Of a stretch of 64,000 nt of DNA, positions 18,341-26,148 are shown piece after piece. The position numbers and the translations under genes were made by a program. The stretch is taken from the NCBI RefSeq assembly GCF_028548455.1, contig NZ_JAQQLF010000012.1, positions 62,001 through 126,000 of the forward strand. Reading direction: 5' to 3'. A model generated the notes under the pieces. It had not been told where the DNA came from and made no database searches. It saw nothing but the letters and a program-made list of their open reading frames with translations. The first letter of the stretch is position 1. Each line of letters opens with the position of its first letter. This DNA is from Vogesella aquatica (GTDB taxonomy: Bacteria; Pseudomonadota; Gammaproteobacteria; Burkholderiales; Chromobacteriaceae).

Positions 18341-18745
18341 GTGACTGCCGCAGCAGACCGCACATTCAGTATTTCCGAACTGGCACAGGAATTCGACGTG
18401 ACCACCCGTGCCATCCGCTTTTACGAGTCGGAAGGGCTGCTCACCCCGGAGCGCCAGGGCCAGCGCCGCATCTATTCGCGCCGCGACCGTGTGCGGCTGA
18501 TGCTGACACTGCGCGGTAAGCGCATCGGTCTGTCGCTGCAGGAGATCCGCGAGTTGTTCGAGCTGTACGACGCGGCCAATAACGATGAGCCACAGCTGAT
18601 GAAGTTTGTCGATATCCTGACCCGCCGCGAACAGCAGCTGACGCAGCAGATGCAGGACATCCAGCTGGTGCTGCGCGAAATCGGCCAGCTGAAGGCGCAG
18701 TGCGAGCACTGGATGGAAAAGCGCAGTGGCGGCCTGCCGGACTAG
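18341..18745 (+). CDS. liuR: MerR-family transcriptional regulator, LiuR-like
   Basis: This is a 134-aa MerR-type regulator. The N-terminal winged helix reads FSISELAQEFDVTTRAIRFY then ESEGLLTPER, with R...RRRIYSRRDR-type wing residues. A C-terminal coiled-coil dimerisation helix follows (about 70-125) and lacks the metal-binding cysteines of MerR/CueR. The GTG at 18341 is preferred because AGGAG lies 5 nt upstream; an earlier GTG at 18320 lacks such a site. The family (LiuR) is known to control branched-chain amino acid and acyl-CoA catabolism in proteobacteria. Four near-identical palindromes around the catabolic operons in this window support that role. Confidence 0.82.
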   Translation: MTAAADRTFSISELAQEFDVTTRAIRFYESEGLLTPERQGQRRIYSRRDRVRLMLTLRGKRIGLSLQEIRELFELYDAANNDEPQLMKFVDILTRREQQLTQQMQDIQLVLREIGQLKAQCEHWMEKRSGGLPD

Positions 18746-18891
18746 GGCCTGCTCTTCGGGGCGCACGCCAAGCGGGGCACTGCTTTGTCAAACCGTGCAG
18801 GCAGGGATCGACCTGCTGCGCCCGGTTGTTCGCGCATGGCCGCCGCTTGCCAAGCGCCGCTGCATCAAAAATAGCGTTAACAGGCCCTAGG
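18742..18891. repeat. 150-bp element with 10-bp perfect inverted ends
   Basis: CTAGGGCCTG (18742-18751) and CAGGCCCTAG (18882-18891) are exact inverted repeats bounding a 150-bp ORF-free segment. The left end supplies the TAG stop of the MerR gene. Internal partial symmetry is visible (GGGGCGCACGCCAAGCGGGGC; CGCCGCTTGCCAAGCGCCGC). A related fragment, GTTAACCGGCCCTAG, lies at 48062-48076. It may be a small MITE or REP-type element. Confidence 0.5.
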
Positions 18892-18920
18892 CACGCCAGG
18901 GCGTGGTGTCTGCCAACGAA

Positions 18921-18949
18921 AAAGCCGCAGCGGGTGTTGCGGCTTTTTT
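18921..18949. terminator. Bidirectional rho-independent terminator
   Basis: AAAGCCGCA and TGCGGCTTTTTT form a strong stem with a GCGGGTGT loop and T runs on both strands. It separates the plus-strand regulator from the minus-strand chorismate mutase gene. Confidence 0.85.
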
Positions 18950-18984
18950 GCGTTAACAGGGTGGGTGCAATGGGCGCGGATCGG

Positions 18985-19299
18985 TCAGTTTTGTTGCTGT
19001 TGCCAGTGCTGCATCTCTTCCGCGATGAAGTGATTGACCAGGTCTGAAAACAGGCGTTCGATGGCGTCGGCGTTCAGACCTTCCTGTTCGGCCCACTGCC
19101 TGCGCTGCGCCAGCATGGCCGCAAAGCGCTCCGGTGCGCGCACGGCAGTGGCCGATGTTTTGAACTTGGCTGCGGCCAGAACGTACTGGTAGCGTTGGCT
19201 GATCAGGCCGACCACTGCCCGGTCAAGCAAGTCGATCTCGGCGCGTATGTCATCCATGTTGCTGCACTGTGCGGGGGTGAGCTTGTTCGCGATGTGCAT
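18985..19299 (-). CDS. Chorismate mutase (AroQ-type, possibly PchB-like)
   Basis: This 104-aa all-helical chorismate mutase type II domain shows the AroQ pattern: an IRAEIDLLDRAVVGLISQR N-terminal helix, then VRAPERFAAMLAQRR and a C-terminal helix ending EEMQHWQQQQN. It isomerises chorismate to prephenate, or acts as an isochorismate-pyruvate lyase like PchB; sequence alone does not separate these. The start at 19299 (MHIANKLTPA) is preferred over a longer frame that overlaps the neighbouring VOC gene. It ends 22 bp before that gene in the same direction, so both may share a transcript. Confidence 0.78.
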   Translation of the reverse strand: MHIANKLTPAQCSNMDDIRAEIDLLDRAVVGLISQRYQYVLAAAKFKTSATAVRAPERFAAMLAQRRQWAEQEGLNADAIERLFSDLVNHFIAEEMQHWQQQQN

Positions 19300-19321
19300 G
19301 GTTTTCCTTGTGGTTTGTTGT

Positions 19322-19726
19322 TTACAGGCTTTGCTCTTCCGCCTCGTGGCACGCCACGCATAGTTTGTTGCCGTCCGGGTCGCGAAAGTAGGCGCCGTAG
19401 TAATGCGGGTGGTAGTGCGGGCGCAGGCCGGGGGCGCCTTCGCAGCGGCCACCGTGTGCCAGTGCGGCCTGGTAGGCTGCGTCCACCTGGCTGCGTGTGG
19501 CCGCCAGCAGGGCGATGGTCTGGCCGTTGCCAGGCGTGGCGGCTTTGCCGTCCAGCGGCTTGCCGATCAGCAGCAGCGGTCGCGGGCCAGGTTCGCTTTG
19601 CCAGCCGGCCCATGGCCGCGACGGGTCGCAAAAGCGCTCGCGAATGCCCAGTGCCTGCATCAGCGGGCGGTAGAAGGCGAGGGCGCGGTCGAAGTCGTTG
19701 ATGCCGATGCAGAGGTGGGAAAGCAT
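19322..19726 (-). CDS. VOC-family (glyoxalase/bleomycin-resistance-like) protein
   Basis: This 134-aa protein is one VOC module. It begins with LSHLCIGINDFDRALAFYRPL, where the His early in the chain is a likely metal ligand, and ends with HYYGAYFRDPDGNKLCVACHE, where Tyr/Asp-Pro-Asp-Gly-Asn-Lys precedes the last ligand region. Substrate is not predictable. It lies directly upstream of the chorismate mutase gene (22 nt) on the same strand. Confidence 0.8.
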   Translation of the reverse strand: MLSHLCIGINDFDRALAFYRPLMQALGIRERFCDPSRPWAGWQSEPGPRPLLLIGKPLDGKAATPGNGQTIALLAATRSQVDAAYQAALAHGGRCEGAPGLRPHYHPHYYGAYFRDPDGNKLCVACHEAEEQSL

Positions 19727-19871
19727 GTTGTCTCCTGTGTGGTGGGGCGAGTGGGTGTCTCTGGCTGCTGCTGTCGCCGTGCGGCCTGGGTGGCGAAGGG
19801 CTATGATGATGCCATCGCGGCTGCGGTGTCTACGCCACAGTGCGCCGGGTGGGGCTTGAAATGATTGCCAT

Positions 19872-19889
19872 GTTTACGTTAACGTAAAC
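19872..19889. promoter_or_regulatory. LiuR-type operator upstream of the thiolase (perfect palindrome)
   Basis: GTTTACGTTAACGTAAAC is an exact 18-bp palindrome ending 24 bp before the thiolase ATG, close to the ribosome-binding site (GGAGG near 19901). It is the most symmetrical of the four sites and gives the clearest view of the motif. Confidence 0.75.
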
Positions 19890-19913
19890 GTTATCTAACC
19901 GGAGGCTTGAACC

Positions 19914-21098
19914 ATGCACAAGGAAGCGATCGTGATTGTCGGTATGGCCCGTACGGCCATGGGTGGGTTTCAGGGCATGTTTGCCAGCCAGAGCGCCAGT
20001 GACCTGGGCGCGGTCGCCATTCGCGCTGCGGTAGAGCGTGCCGGCATTGCGCCGGATGCGGTGGAAGAGGTGATCATGGGTTGCGTGCTGCCAGCCGGGC
20101 AGGGCCAGGCGCCGGCACGGCAGGCGGCGATCAAGGGCGGCTTGGCGCTGGGGGCGGGCGCCACCACCATCAACAAGATGTGTGGTTCCGGCATGAAGGC
20201 GCTGATGCTGGCCAACGACCTGCTAAAGGCCGGTACGGCTACGGTGATGGTGGCTGGTGGCATGGAAAGCATGAGCAATGCCCCGTACGTAATCCCGAAA
20301 GCGCGTGGCGGCTTGCGTCTGGGCCACGGCGAGATCAAGGACCACATGTTCCTGGACGGTCTGGAAGATGCCTACGACAAGGGCAAGCTGATGGGGGTGT
20401 TTGCCGAGGCTTGTGCCGACAAGTACGGCTTTAGTCGTGCCGCACAGGACGAGTACGCTATCACCTCGCTGACCCGCGCGCAGCAGGCTATCACCAGCGG
20501 CGCTTTTGCCGGCGAGATTGCGCCGGTCACCATCAGCGGCCGCAAGGGCGACGAGGTGATAAGCGTGGACGAGCAGCCGCTGAAGGCCAATCTGGACAAA
20601 ATCCCCACGCTGAAACCGGCTTTCCGCAAAGACGGTACCGTCACGCCGGCCAACGCCAGCTCCATTTCCGACGGTGCTGCCGCGCTGGTGCTGATGCGTG
20701 AAAGCGACGCGCTGGCGCAGGGCCTGACCCCGCTGGCGCGCATCGTGGGTCATAGCACCCACGCGCACGAGCCGGCGTGGTTTTCCACTGCCCCGGTGGG
20801 TGCCATGCAAAAGCTGTTTGCCAAAACCGGCTGGACGGCGGACGACGTAGACCTGTTCGAGATCAATGAAGCCTTTGCGGTGGTGACCATGGCTGCCATG
20901 CACGACCTGGGCCTGCCGCACGCCAAGGTCAACGTCAACGGCGGTGCCTGCGCGCTGGGCCACCCGATCGGCGCGTCTGGTGCCCGTATCGTGGTGTCGC
21001 TGATCGCGGCGCTGCAGGCACGCGGTGGCAAGCGTGGTGTGGCCAGCCTGTGTATCGGCGGCGGCGAAGCCACCGCGCTGGCAGTAGAGCTGGTGTAA
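19914..21098 (+). CDS. Acetyl-CoA C-acyltransferase (thiolase)
   Basis: This 394-aa thiolase-family enzyme has the nucleophile segment NKMCGSGMKALMLA (Cys near residue 88), GGMESMSNAPYV, the EINEAFAV motif, and the C-terminal NVNGGACALGHPIGASGARI with the second catalytic Cys and His. It performs thiolytic cleavage or Claisen condensation of acyl-CoA, probably acetoacetyl-CoA. A GGAGG ribosome-binding site precedes the ATG. It lies under a perfect LiuR-type palindrome, and an acyl-CoA dehydrogenase follows 191 bp later across a CCACGAA repeat. Confidence 0.93.
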   Translation: MHKEAIVIVGMARTAMGGFQGMFASQSASDLGAVAIRAAVERAGIAPDAVEEVIMGCVLPAGQGQAPARQAAIKGGLALGAGATTINKMCGSGMKALMLANDLLKAGTATVMVAGGMESMSNAPYVIPKARGGLRLGHGEIKDHMFLDGLEDAYDKGKLMGVFAEACADKYGFSRAAQDEYAITSLTRAQQAITSGAFAGEIAPVTISGRKGDEVISVDEQPLKANLDKIPTLKPAFRKDGTVTPANASSISDGAAALVLMRESDALAQGLTPLARIVGHSTHAHEPAWFSTAPVGAMQKLFAKTGWTADDVDLFEINEAFAVVTMAAMHDLGLPHAKVNVNGGACALGHPIGASGARIVVSLIAALQARGGKRGVASLCIGGGEATALAVELV

Positions 21099-21106
21099 CT
21101 GGGTTG

Positions 21107-21223
21107 CTGCCACGGAAGACCCGCAGGCCGATATTTTTTAACCACGAAATTCACGGAAGGCACCAAACGGGCGGCGCTCTTATCGAGGTTTCATCCGTGG
21201 TTTTCGTGTCTTTCGTGGCAAAC
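21107..21223. repeat. CCACGAA/TTCGTGG inverted-pair repeat, copy 4
   Basis: The gap between thiolase and acyl-CoA dehydrogenase carries GCCACGGAAGAC at 21108, AACCACGAAATTCACGGAAG at about 21141-21160, and the reverse block TCCGTGGTTTTCGTGTCTTT then CGTGGC at about 21193-21219. Forward and reverse blocks are about 30 bp apart and can fold. Confidence 0.6.
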
Positions 21224-21289
21224 GGGTTTGCCTTTGTCTGCAAAGACAGAGTTGGCCGCTATCTGGCATAGAAAAGCAAAGGAATCAGC

Positions 21290-22432
21290 ATGTTGCTGAC
21301 AACAGAACAAGAACAGGTTGTGGACGCGGTACGCCGCTTCGTGGTGAGCGAGGTGGCACCGCATGCGGCGACGTGGGACCGCGAGCATACCTTTCCGCGC
21401 CAGGCACTGAGCGGCCTGGGCGAGCTGGGCTGCTTCGGGCTAACCGTGTCGCCGGATTGGGACGGCGCCGGTTTCGATTACCTGACGCTGGCCGCGGTGA
21501 TCGAGGAGATTGCCGCCGGCGACGGTGCGCTATCCACCATTATTTCGGTCATCAACTCGGTAGGCTGCGGCCCGATCGAGCGCTTCGGCAATGACTGGCA
21601 GAAAGATACTTTCCTGCGCCGCATTGCCCGTGGCGAATGGGTGTCGGCGTTCTGCCTCACCGAGCCGGATGCCGGCTCCGATGCGGCCAACCTGCGCAGC
21701 CGCGCCGTACGCGACGGCGACGATTACGTCATTAACGGCGTCAAGCAGTTCATCACCAACGGCAAGCACGCCGACGTGGCCATTGTGTTTGCGGTAACCG
21801 ACCCGGCCGCCGGCAAGAAGGGCATCAGCGCGTTTCTGGTGCCCACCGCCACCCCCGGCTACACCGTGGCCAAGGTGGAAGAAAAAATGGGCCAGCACGC
21901 GTCCGACACCTGCCAGATCGTGTTCGATAACGTGCGGGTGCCGGCCAGCCACCGACTGGGGGCGGAAGGCGAGGGCTACAAGATCGCGCTGGCCAACCTG
22001 GAGTCCGGCCGCATCGGCATTGCCGCGCAGTGTCTGGGCATGGCGCGCGCTGCGCTGGAGTTTGCCACCCGCTACGCTACCGAGCGCCACACCTTTGGCC
22101 AGCCCATCATCCGCCACCAGGCGGTAGGTTTCCGTCTGGCCGAGGCGGCGGCACGGCTGGAGGCGGCCCGCCAGCTGGTGTGGCACGCCGCTGCGCTGAA
22201 AGACGCCGGCAAGCCTTGCCTGAAGGAGTCCAGCATGGCCAAGCTGATGGCGTCGGAAATGGCCGAGGCGGTGTGCTCGGCGGCCATCCAGACGCTGGGC
22301 GGCTACGGCTACCTGAGCGACTACCCGGTGGAGCGTATCTACCGCGACGTGCGCGTGGCGCAGATTTACGAAGGCACGTCGGATGTGCAAAAGCTGGTGA
22401 TTGCGCGGGCGCTGGAAGACGGGCTACGCTAA
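21290..22432 (+). CDS. Acyl-CoA dehydrogenase (short-chain/butyryl type)
   Basis: This 380-aa acyl-CoA dehydrogenase has CLTEPDAGSDAANLRS, the FITNGKHADV region, IQTLGGYGYLSDYPVER and YEGTSDVQKLVIARAL, the C-terminal segment with the usual catalytic-type Glu. It should reduce FAD while forming a 2-enoyl-CoA. It follows the thiolase, with a ribosome-binding site AAAGGA 8 nt before the ATG, and is probably in the same transcription unit. Chain-length specificity is not readable; butyryl- or 2-methylbutyryl-CoA are reasonable given the neighbours. Confidence 0.9.
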   Translation: MLLTTEQEQVVDAVRRFVVSEVAPHAATWDREHTFPRQALSGLGELGCFGLTVSPDWDGAGFDYLTLAAVIEEIAAGDGALSTIISVINSVGCGPIERFGNDWQKDTFLRRIARGEWVSAFCLTEPDAGSDAANLRSRAVRDGDDYVINGVKQFITNGKHADVAIVFAVTDPAAGKKGISAFLVPTATPGYTVAKVEEKMGQHASDTCQIVFDNVRVPASHRLGAEGEGYKIALANLESGRIGIAAQCLGMARAALEFATRYATERHTFGQPIIRHQAVGFRLAEAAARLEAARQLVWHAAALKDAGKPCLKESSMAKLMASEMAEAVCSAAIQTLGGYGYLSDYPVERIYRDVRVAQIYEGTSDVQKLVIARALEDGLR

Positions 22433-22474
22433 GCGTCGTGCTGGCGGCCAGGGTTGGCCGCAGGCCAGGCGTAG

Positions 22475-22502
22475 CAAGGGCCGGTGCAAGCACCGGCCCT
22501 TG
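22475..22502. terminator. Bidirectional terminator hairpin
   Basis: CAAGGGCCGGTGC and GCACCGGCCCTTG are perfect 13-bp arms with a 2-nt loop, between the convergent acyl-CoA dehydrogenase and dsbD genes. The T content after the stem is low. A GGTTGGCCGCA copy lies 13 bp to its left at 22452. Confidence 0.65.
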
Positions 22503-22524
22503 TGTCTTTCAGCACCGGCTACGC

Positions 22525-24282
22525 TCAGCGGCCAACCTTGTCCAGCGAGGCGGCAAAGTCGCCGGCGTCCTGGTAGCCGATTACCTTGTGCACCAGCTCG
22601 CCCTGCGCGTTGTACAGCATGATGCCAGGCGGGCCGTACAGGCCAAAACGCTGCAGCAGCGCCTGGTGCTCGGCGTTGTTGGCGGTGACGTCGGCCTGCA
22701 GCAGGCGCAGCTTGCCCATACGGGCGGCGATGTCCGGGTGGCGGAAGGTGGTTTCTTCCATCTCGATGCAGCTCACACACCAGTCGGCGTAGAAGTCCAG
22801 CAGTACCGGCTGGCCGGCGGCTTTGGCCTGCGCCAGCGCTGCATCCAGCTCGGCGCTATTGGCAATGCGCTGGAACGCCGGCTTGGCGGCCAGCTGGCCT
22901 TGCCAGATACCGGCCAGCGGCAGCCGCGGCGATGGCGCACCGGTGGCGGCACCGACGATTTGCAGCAGGCCCGCCAGCACCAGTGCGCCAGCGATCAGGC
23001 GTACTAGCCAGCAGCCGGCGCCACGTACACTTGGTCGTTGCTTGCTCAGCAGCAACCACCAGGCGCTACCCAGCGCCAGCGCGGCCCACAGCAGCATGGT
23101 CAGCCAGACCGGCAGGAAGGGGCCGGCCATCCAGATGGCCACGCCCAGCATCACCACGCCGAAAGTGTATTTCACTTGCTGCATCCAGGCGCCGGCGCGC
23201 GGCAGGATGTGGCCGCCAAAGGTGCCTACCAGCAGTAGCGGCAGGCCCAAGCCCATCGCCATGGCGTACAGTGCGGCCCCGCCCAGTACGGCGTCGCCGG
23301 TCTGGCCGATATAGCCCAGCGCCAGCGCCAGTGGTGGTGCCACGCACGGGCCCACCAATAGTGCCGACAGCGCGCCCATGGCAAACACGCTGGCCAGGCG
23401 GCCACCACCCAGCTTGTTACTTTGCGTGGCCAGCCGGCTTTGCAGCGCCGACGGCAGCTGGATGGTAATCAGGTCGAACATGCCCAGCGCAAACACCACC
23501 ATCAGCGCGCTGGCGGCCAGAATCACCGCCGGCTGCTGCAACCACACCGTCAGCAGGCTACCGGTCTTGCCGGCAATCACGCCGACGGCGGTGTAGGTCA
23601 GCGCCAGGCCCTGCACGTAGGCCAGGGTCAGTACAAAGCCGCGTGTCTTGTTGAGGCGTTGTCCCTGGCCGGCCACCATGCTGGAAACAATCGGCAGCAG
23701 CGGGTACATGCAGGCGGTAAACGCCATGCCGATGCCAGCCAGCAAAAAGGTAAACAGCGTACCCAGCCATTGCTGCCGGCTCAGCGTCGGCGCTGCGTCG
23801 TCAGCGTTGGTGACCGGTACCAGCCAGTCGGCCAGGCGGTTATCGCCAGGCTTCAGTTTGTGGGTGTAGGGCGGGTAGCACAGGCCGGCGTCGGCACAGC
23901 CCTGTATGGTGGCCAGCAGTGTGAAGTTATCAGGCAGCGTGGTAGCCGTAATCGGCACGGTAAAGGTCACACGCTGGTGGTACACCTGTTGCAGGCCAAA
24001 GTACGGGTCTTGCTTGGCGTCGCCGGCGGGTAGCAGCGGTGTGCCCACCACGCCAGCGGGCTCGCTGACTATGCGGGTGCGGTCGCGGTACAGGTAGTAG
24101 CCGGGGGCGATGTCCACGTGCACCAGCAGCTGCTGGCCTTGCTGCTCCAGCCGCGCAGCAAAGGCTTTTTCGGGTGGCAGCAGCTCGTTCGGGTCCAGCG
24201 CGCTGGCCGGCAGGGCGGCAAGTAGCAACAGCAAGGGGAACAGCCAGTGAAACAGACGCGACAATGCGGGCATGATGGGCAT
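22525..24282 (-). CDS. dsbD: Thiol:disulfide interchange protein DsbD
   Basis: This protein of about 585 aa has the three DsbD parts: a signal peptide (LFPLLLLLAALPASALD), a periplasmic N-terminal immunoglobulin-like domain (about 28-140), an eight-span membrane core with conserved cysteine segments (GMAFTACMYPLLPI and LVGPCVAPPLALALGY), and a C-terminal thioredoxin domain with WCVSC near 501-505. It carries electrons from cytoplasmic thioredoxin to periplasmic partners such as DsbC or cytochrome c maturation factors. The start is uncertain: ATGs at 24282 and 24273 both precede the signal peptide; neither has a strong ribosome-binding site. Confidence 0.92.
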   Translation of the reverse strand: MPIMPALSRLFHWLFPLLLLLAALPASALDPNELLPPEKAFAARLEQQGQQLLVHVDIAPGYYLYRDRTRIVSEPAGVVGTPLLPAGDAKQDPYFGLQQVYHQRVTFTVPITATTLPDNFTLLATIQGCADAGLCYPPYTHKLKPGDNRLADWLVPVTNADDAAPTLSRQQWLGTLFTFLLAGIGMAFTACMYPLLPIVSSMVAGQGQRLNKTRGFVLTLAYVQGLALTYTAVGVIAGKTGSLLTVWLQQPAVILAASALMVVFALGMFDLITIQLPSALQSRLATQSNKLGGGRLASVFAMGALSALLVGPCVAPPLALALGYIGQTGDAVLGGAALYAMAMGLGLPLLLVGTFGGHILPRAGAWMQQVKYTFGVVMLGVAIWMAGPFLPVWLTMLLWAALALGSAWWLLLSKQRPSVRGAGCWLVRLIAGALVLAGLLQIVGAATGAPSPRLPLAGIWQGQLAAKPAFQRIANSAELDAALAQAKAAGQPVLLDFYADWCVSCIEMEETTFRHPDIAARMGKLRLLQADVTANNAEHQALLQRFGLYGPPGIMLYNAQGELVHKVIGYQDAGDFAASLDKVGR

Positions 24283-24427
24283 AGGCAGGCAAGTAAACAG
24301 GGGGTAGACCACGCCGCTAGGGCGGTGTTCCGGCGGGCTGCAGCTTATCACAGCCGCTGTGGCAAGGTGGTAACAGGTGTTTAAACGGATGTTTGCTTAT
24401 GCTAATGTCGCAGCAGAGGAGAACAAT

Positions 24428-25219
24428 ATGGACAAGACCATTCATTTTGCCCACGCCAACAGCTTTCCGGCGCCCATCTATCGCCAGCTGCACGAGGTAT
24501 GGCAGCAAGCTGGTTACGAGGTGGGTTTTTTGCCGTGCAGCGGCCACGATCCGCGTTACCCGGTAAGCGATGGTTGGCCGCAGCTGGTGGACGAAATGGT
24601 CAGCCATATGCGTGCCCGCTATAGCGGCCCCGTACACGGGGTAGGGCATTCGCTGGGGGGGATTCTGCTGTTATTTTCTGCTATCCGCGCCCCCGAGCTG
24701 TTTCGCAGCGTGGTATTGCTGGATTCACCGCTACTGTCACCACAACGCGCCTTCGGCATCTGGCTGGCCAAGCGGCTGGGTTTTATCCAGAACATTACCC
24801 CCGGCGGCACCGGTACGCTGAAGCGGCGCGATAACTGGGCCAGCGTGGCGTCGGTATACGACTACTTTGCGCGCAAGGCGGCGTTTGCGCGCTGGGCGCC
24901 CGAGGTGCTGCACGACTACGCCGAGCTGGGTACCGAGGATAACGGCCAGGGCGGCCGCCGCCTGCTGTTCCGCCCGCAGGTGGAGCACGCTATCTACGGC
25001 ACGCTGCCGCACCACTACTGGCAGCTGCGCGGCCAACTGCAGGTGCCCTTGCACTACGTGGCCGGCGCGGGCAGCGACGTTATCCGGCCATCCGACTTGT
25101 CCTTCATGCAAAAGCACTTTGCTGCCTGCATTCACAGGCACCCCGGCAGCCATCTGTTTCCGATGGAGCAGCCACAAGCCACTGCCGGGCTCGTACTCAA
25201 GCTGCTGCAGCCGGGCTGA
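24428..25219 (+). CDS. Alpha/beta hydrolase
   Basis: This 263-aa alpha/beta-hydrolase-fold protein has the nucleophile elbow GHSLGG (near residue 76) and a C-terminal HPGSHLFPMEQP segment with a plausible catalytic His. The ATG at 24428 (MDKTIHFAH) is chosen because GAGGAGA lies 5-8 nt upstream; the frame begins earlier at 24377 without such a site. It is divergent from dsbD, with a 145-bp gap, and ends 11 bp before the convergent folE2 stop. Substrate is unknown. Confidence 0.8.
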   Translation: MDKTIHFAHANSFPAPIYRQLHEVWQQAGYEVGFLPCSGHDPRYPVSDGWPQLVDEMVSHMRARYSGPVHGVGHSLGGILLLFSAIRAPELFRSVVLLDSPLLSPQRAFGIWLAKRLGFIQNITPGGTGTLKRRDNWASVASVYDYFARKAAFARWAPEVLHDYAELGTEDNGQGGRRLLFRPQVEHAIYGTLPHHYWQLRGQLQVPLHYVAGAGSDVIRPSDLSFMQKHFAACIHRHPGSHLFPMEQPQATAGLVLKLLQPG

Positions 25220-25230
25220 TTGCTGCCGAG

Positions 25231-26028
25231 TCAGCCAGTCTGCAGGTCGCGGCTGTCGATGCAGGCGTAGGCCGAGTGATTGTGGATGGACTCGAAGTTT
25301 TCCGACGACACCACAAAGTGACGGATGCCGGCCACCCCTTGCAGCGCAGTGGCCACGTCGCGTACCAGGTCTTCCACGAACTTGGGGTTGTCGTAGGCCT
25401 GCTCGGTCACCACTTTTTCGTCACTGCGTTTGAGCAAGCCGTACAGCTGGCACGACGCCTGCGTCTCGGCCAGCGTAATCAGCGTTTCTGCCCCCAGACT
25501 GTTGTCGGCTTCCGCGTCGATAACTATATGCGAGCGCTGGTTGTGCGCGCCGTAGCGCGAAATCTGCTTGGAGCACGGGCACAGGCTGGTTACCGGCACC
25601 GTCACCTGCAGCCGGTAGCGGTATTCCCCCTGCGCTACGCTGCCATCCAGGCATACCTGGTAGTCCAGCAGGCTCACCATGCCCGATACCGGCGCAGTTT
25701 TGTGCAAAAAGTAGGGGAAGCTCAGCCGTATGCGCGCGCTATCGCTTTCCAGCCGCGTAGCCGTTGCACGCACCAGCGCTTCGAAGCCCCCGGCGTCCAG
25801 TGGTGCTTGCTGCTCGTGCATCAGTGCCACAAAGCGCGACATATGGGTGCCTTTTTGCGTGGCGGGTAGTGCCACCGTGAGCTGGCAGTCGGCAATGGTG
25901 TGCTGCACTTGGCCGTCCGGCTGGCGGATGGCCAGTGGGTGGCGTAGGCCCTTGATGCCCACTTCGCGGATGGGGATGCGGCGCAGGTCGGGGTGGTTTT
26001 GTACGTCGGGGATGGCTGTCGTGTTCAT
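25231..26028 (-). CDS. folE2: GTP cyclohydrolase FolE2 (type IB, zinc-independent class)
   Basis: This 265-aa protein matches the GCYH-IB/FolE2 family: RRIPIREVGIKGLRHPL near the start, TVPVTSLCPCSKQIS with the family's metal-site Cys, and a C-terminal SSENFESIHNHSAYA. It makes 7,8-dihydroneopterin triphosphate for folate and related pteridines, the substrate of NudB encoded at 61346. FolE2 can work with metals other than zinc and is known to replace FolE1 under zinc limitation in many bacteria. The strong Zur-like palindrome directly upstream fits that use here. Confidence 0.92.
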   Translation of the reverse strand: MNTTAIPDVQNHPDLRRIPIREVGIKGLRHPLAIRQPDGQVQHTIADCQLTVALPATQKGTHMSRFVALMHEQQAPLDAGGFEALVRATATRLESDSARIRLSFPYFLHKTAPVSGMVSLLDYQVCLDGSVAQGEYRYRLQVTVPVTSLCPCSKQISRYGAHNQRSHIVIDAEADNSLGAETLITLAETQASCQLYGLLKRSDEKVVTEQAYDNPKFVEDLVRDVATALQGVAGIRHFVVSSENFESIHNHSAYACIDSRDLQTG

Positions 26029-26044
26029 GCGGGGTGTTGATATA

Positions 26045-26065
26045 AAATGTTACGGTATAACATAT
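26045..26065. promoter_or_regulatory. Zur-type operator upstream of folE2
   Basis: AAATGTTACGGTATAACATAT contains ATGTTA...TAACAT dyad symmetry centred at 26055. It closely follows the gram-negative Zur box (consensus-like AAATGTTATAATATAACATTT). It lies 17-37 bp upstream of the folE2 ATG, where a repressor would block transcription. Confidence 0.7.
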
Positions 26066-26097
26066 TGCCATCAATGATCACCATCAGTAAACAGGCA

Positions 26098-26130
26098 AGA
26101 AAAAGCCCGCCGTGCGGGGCAGGGCGGGCG
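26098..26130 (-). terminator. Rho-independent terminator of the MgtC/DUF4010 gene
   Basis: Read on the minus strand, GCCCGCC and GGCGGGC arms (26105-26129) are followed by TTTTTCTTG. It closes the transcript of the gene ending at 26149, just ahead of the folE2 promoter. Confidence 0.8.
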
Positions 26131-26148
26131 TTGGCTAGCAGGGCGCGT

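Noticed and set aside
17288-18766. 492-aa version of the 3-hydroxyacyl-CoA dehydrogenase
   Set aside because: The extra 210 residues overlap the LiuR-like gene on the other strand and a palindromic operator. The start at 18136 has a good ribosome-binding site and begins the Rossmann fold.
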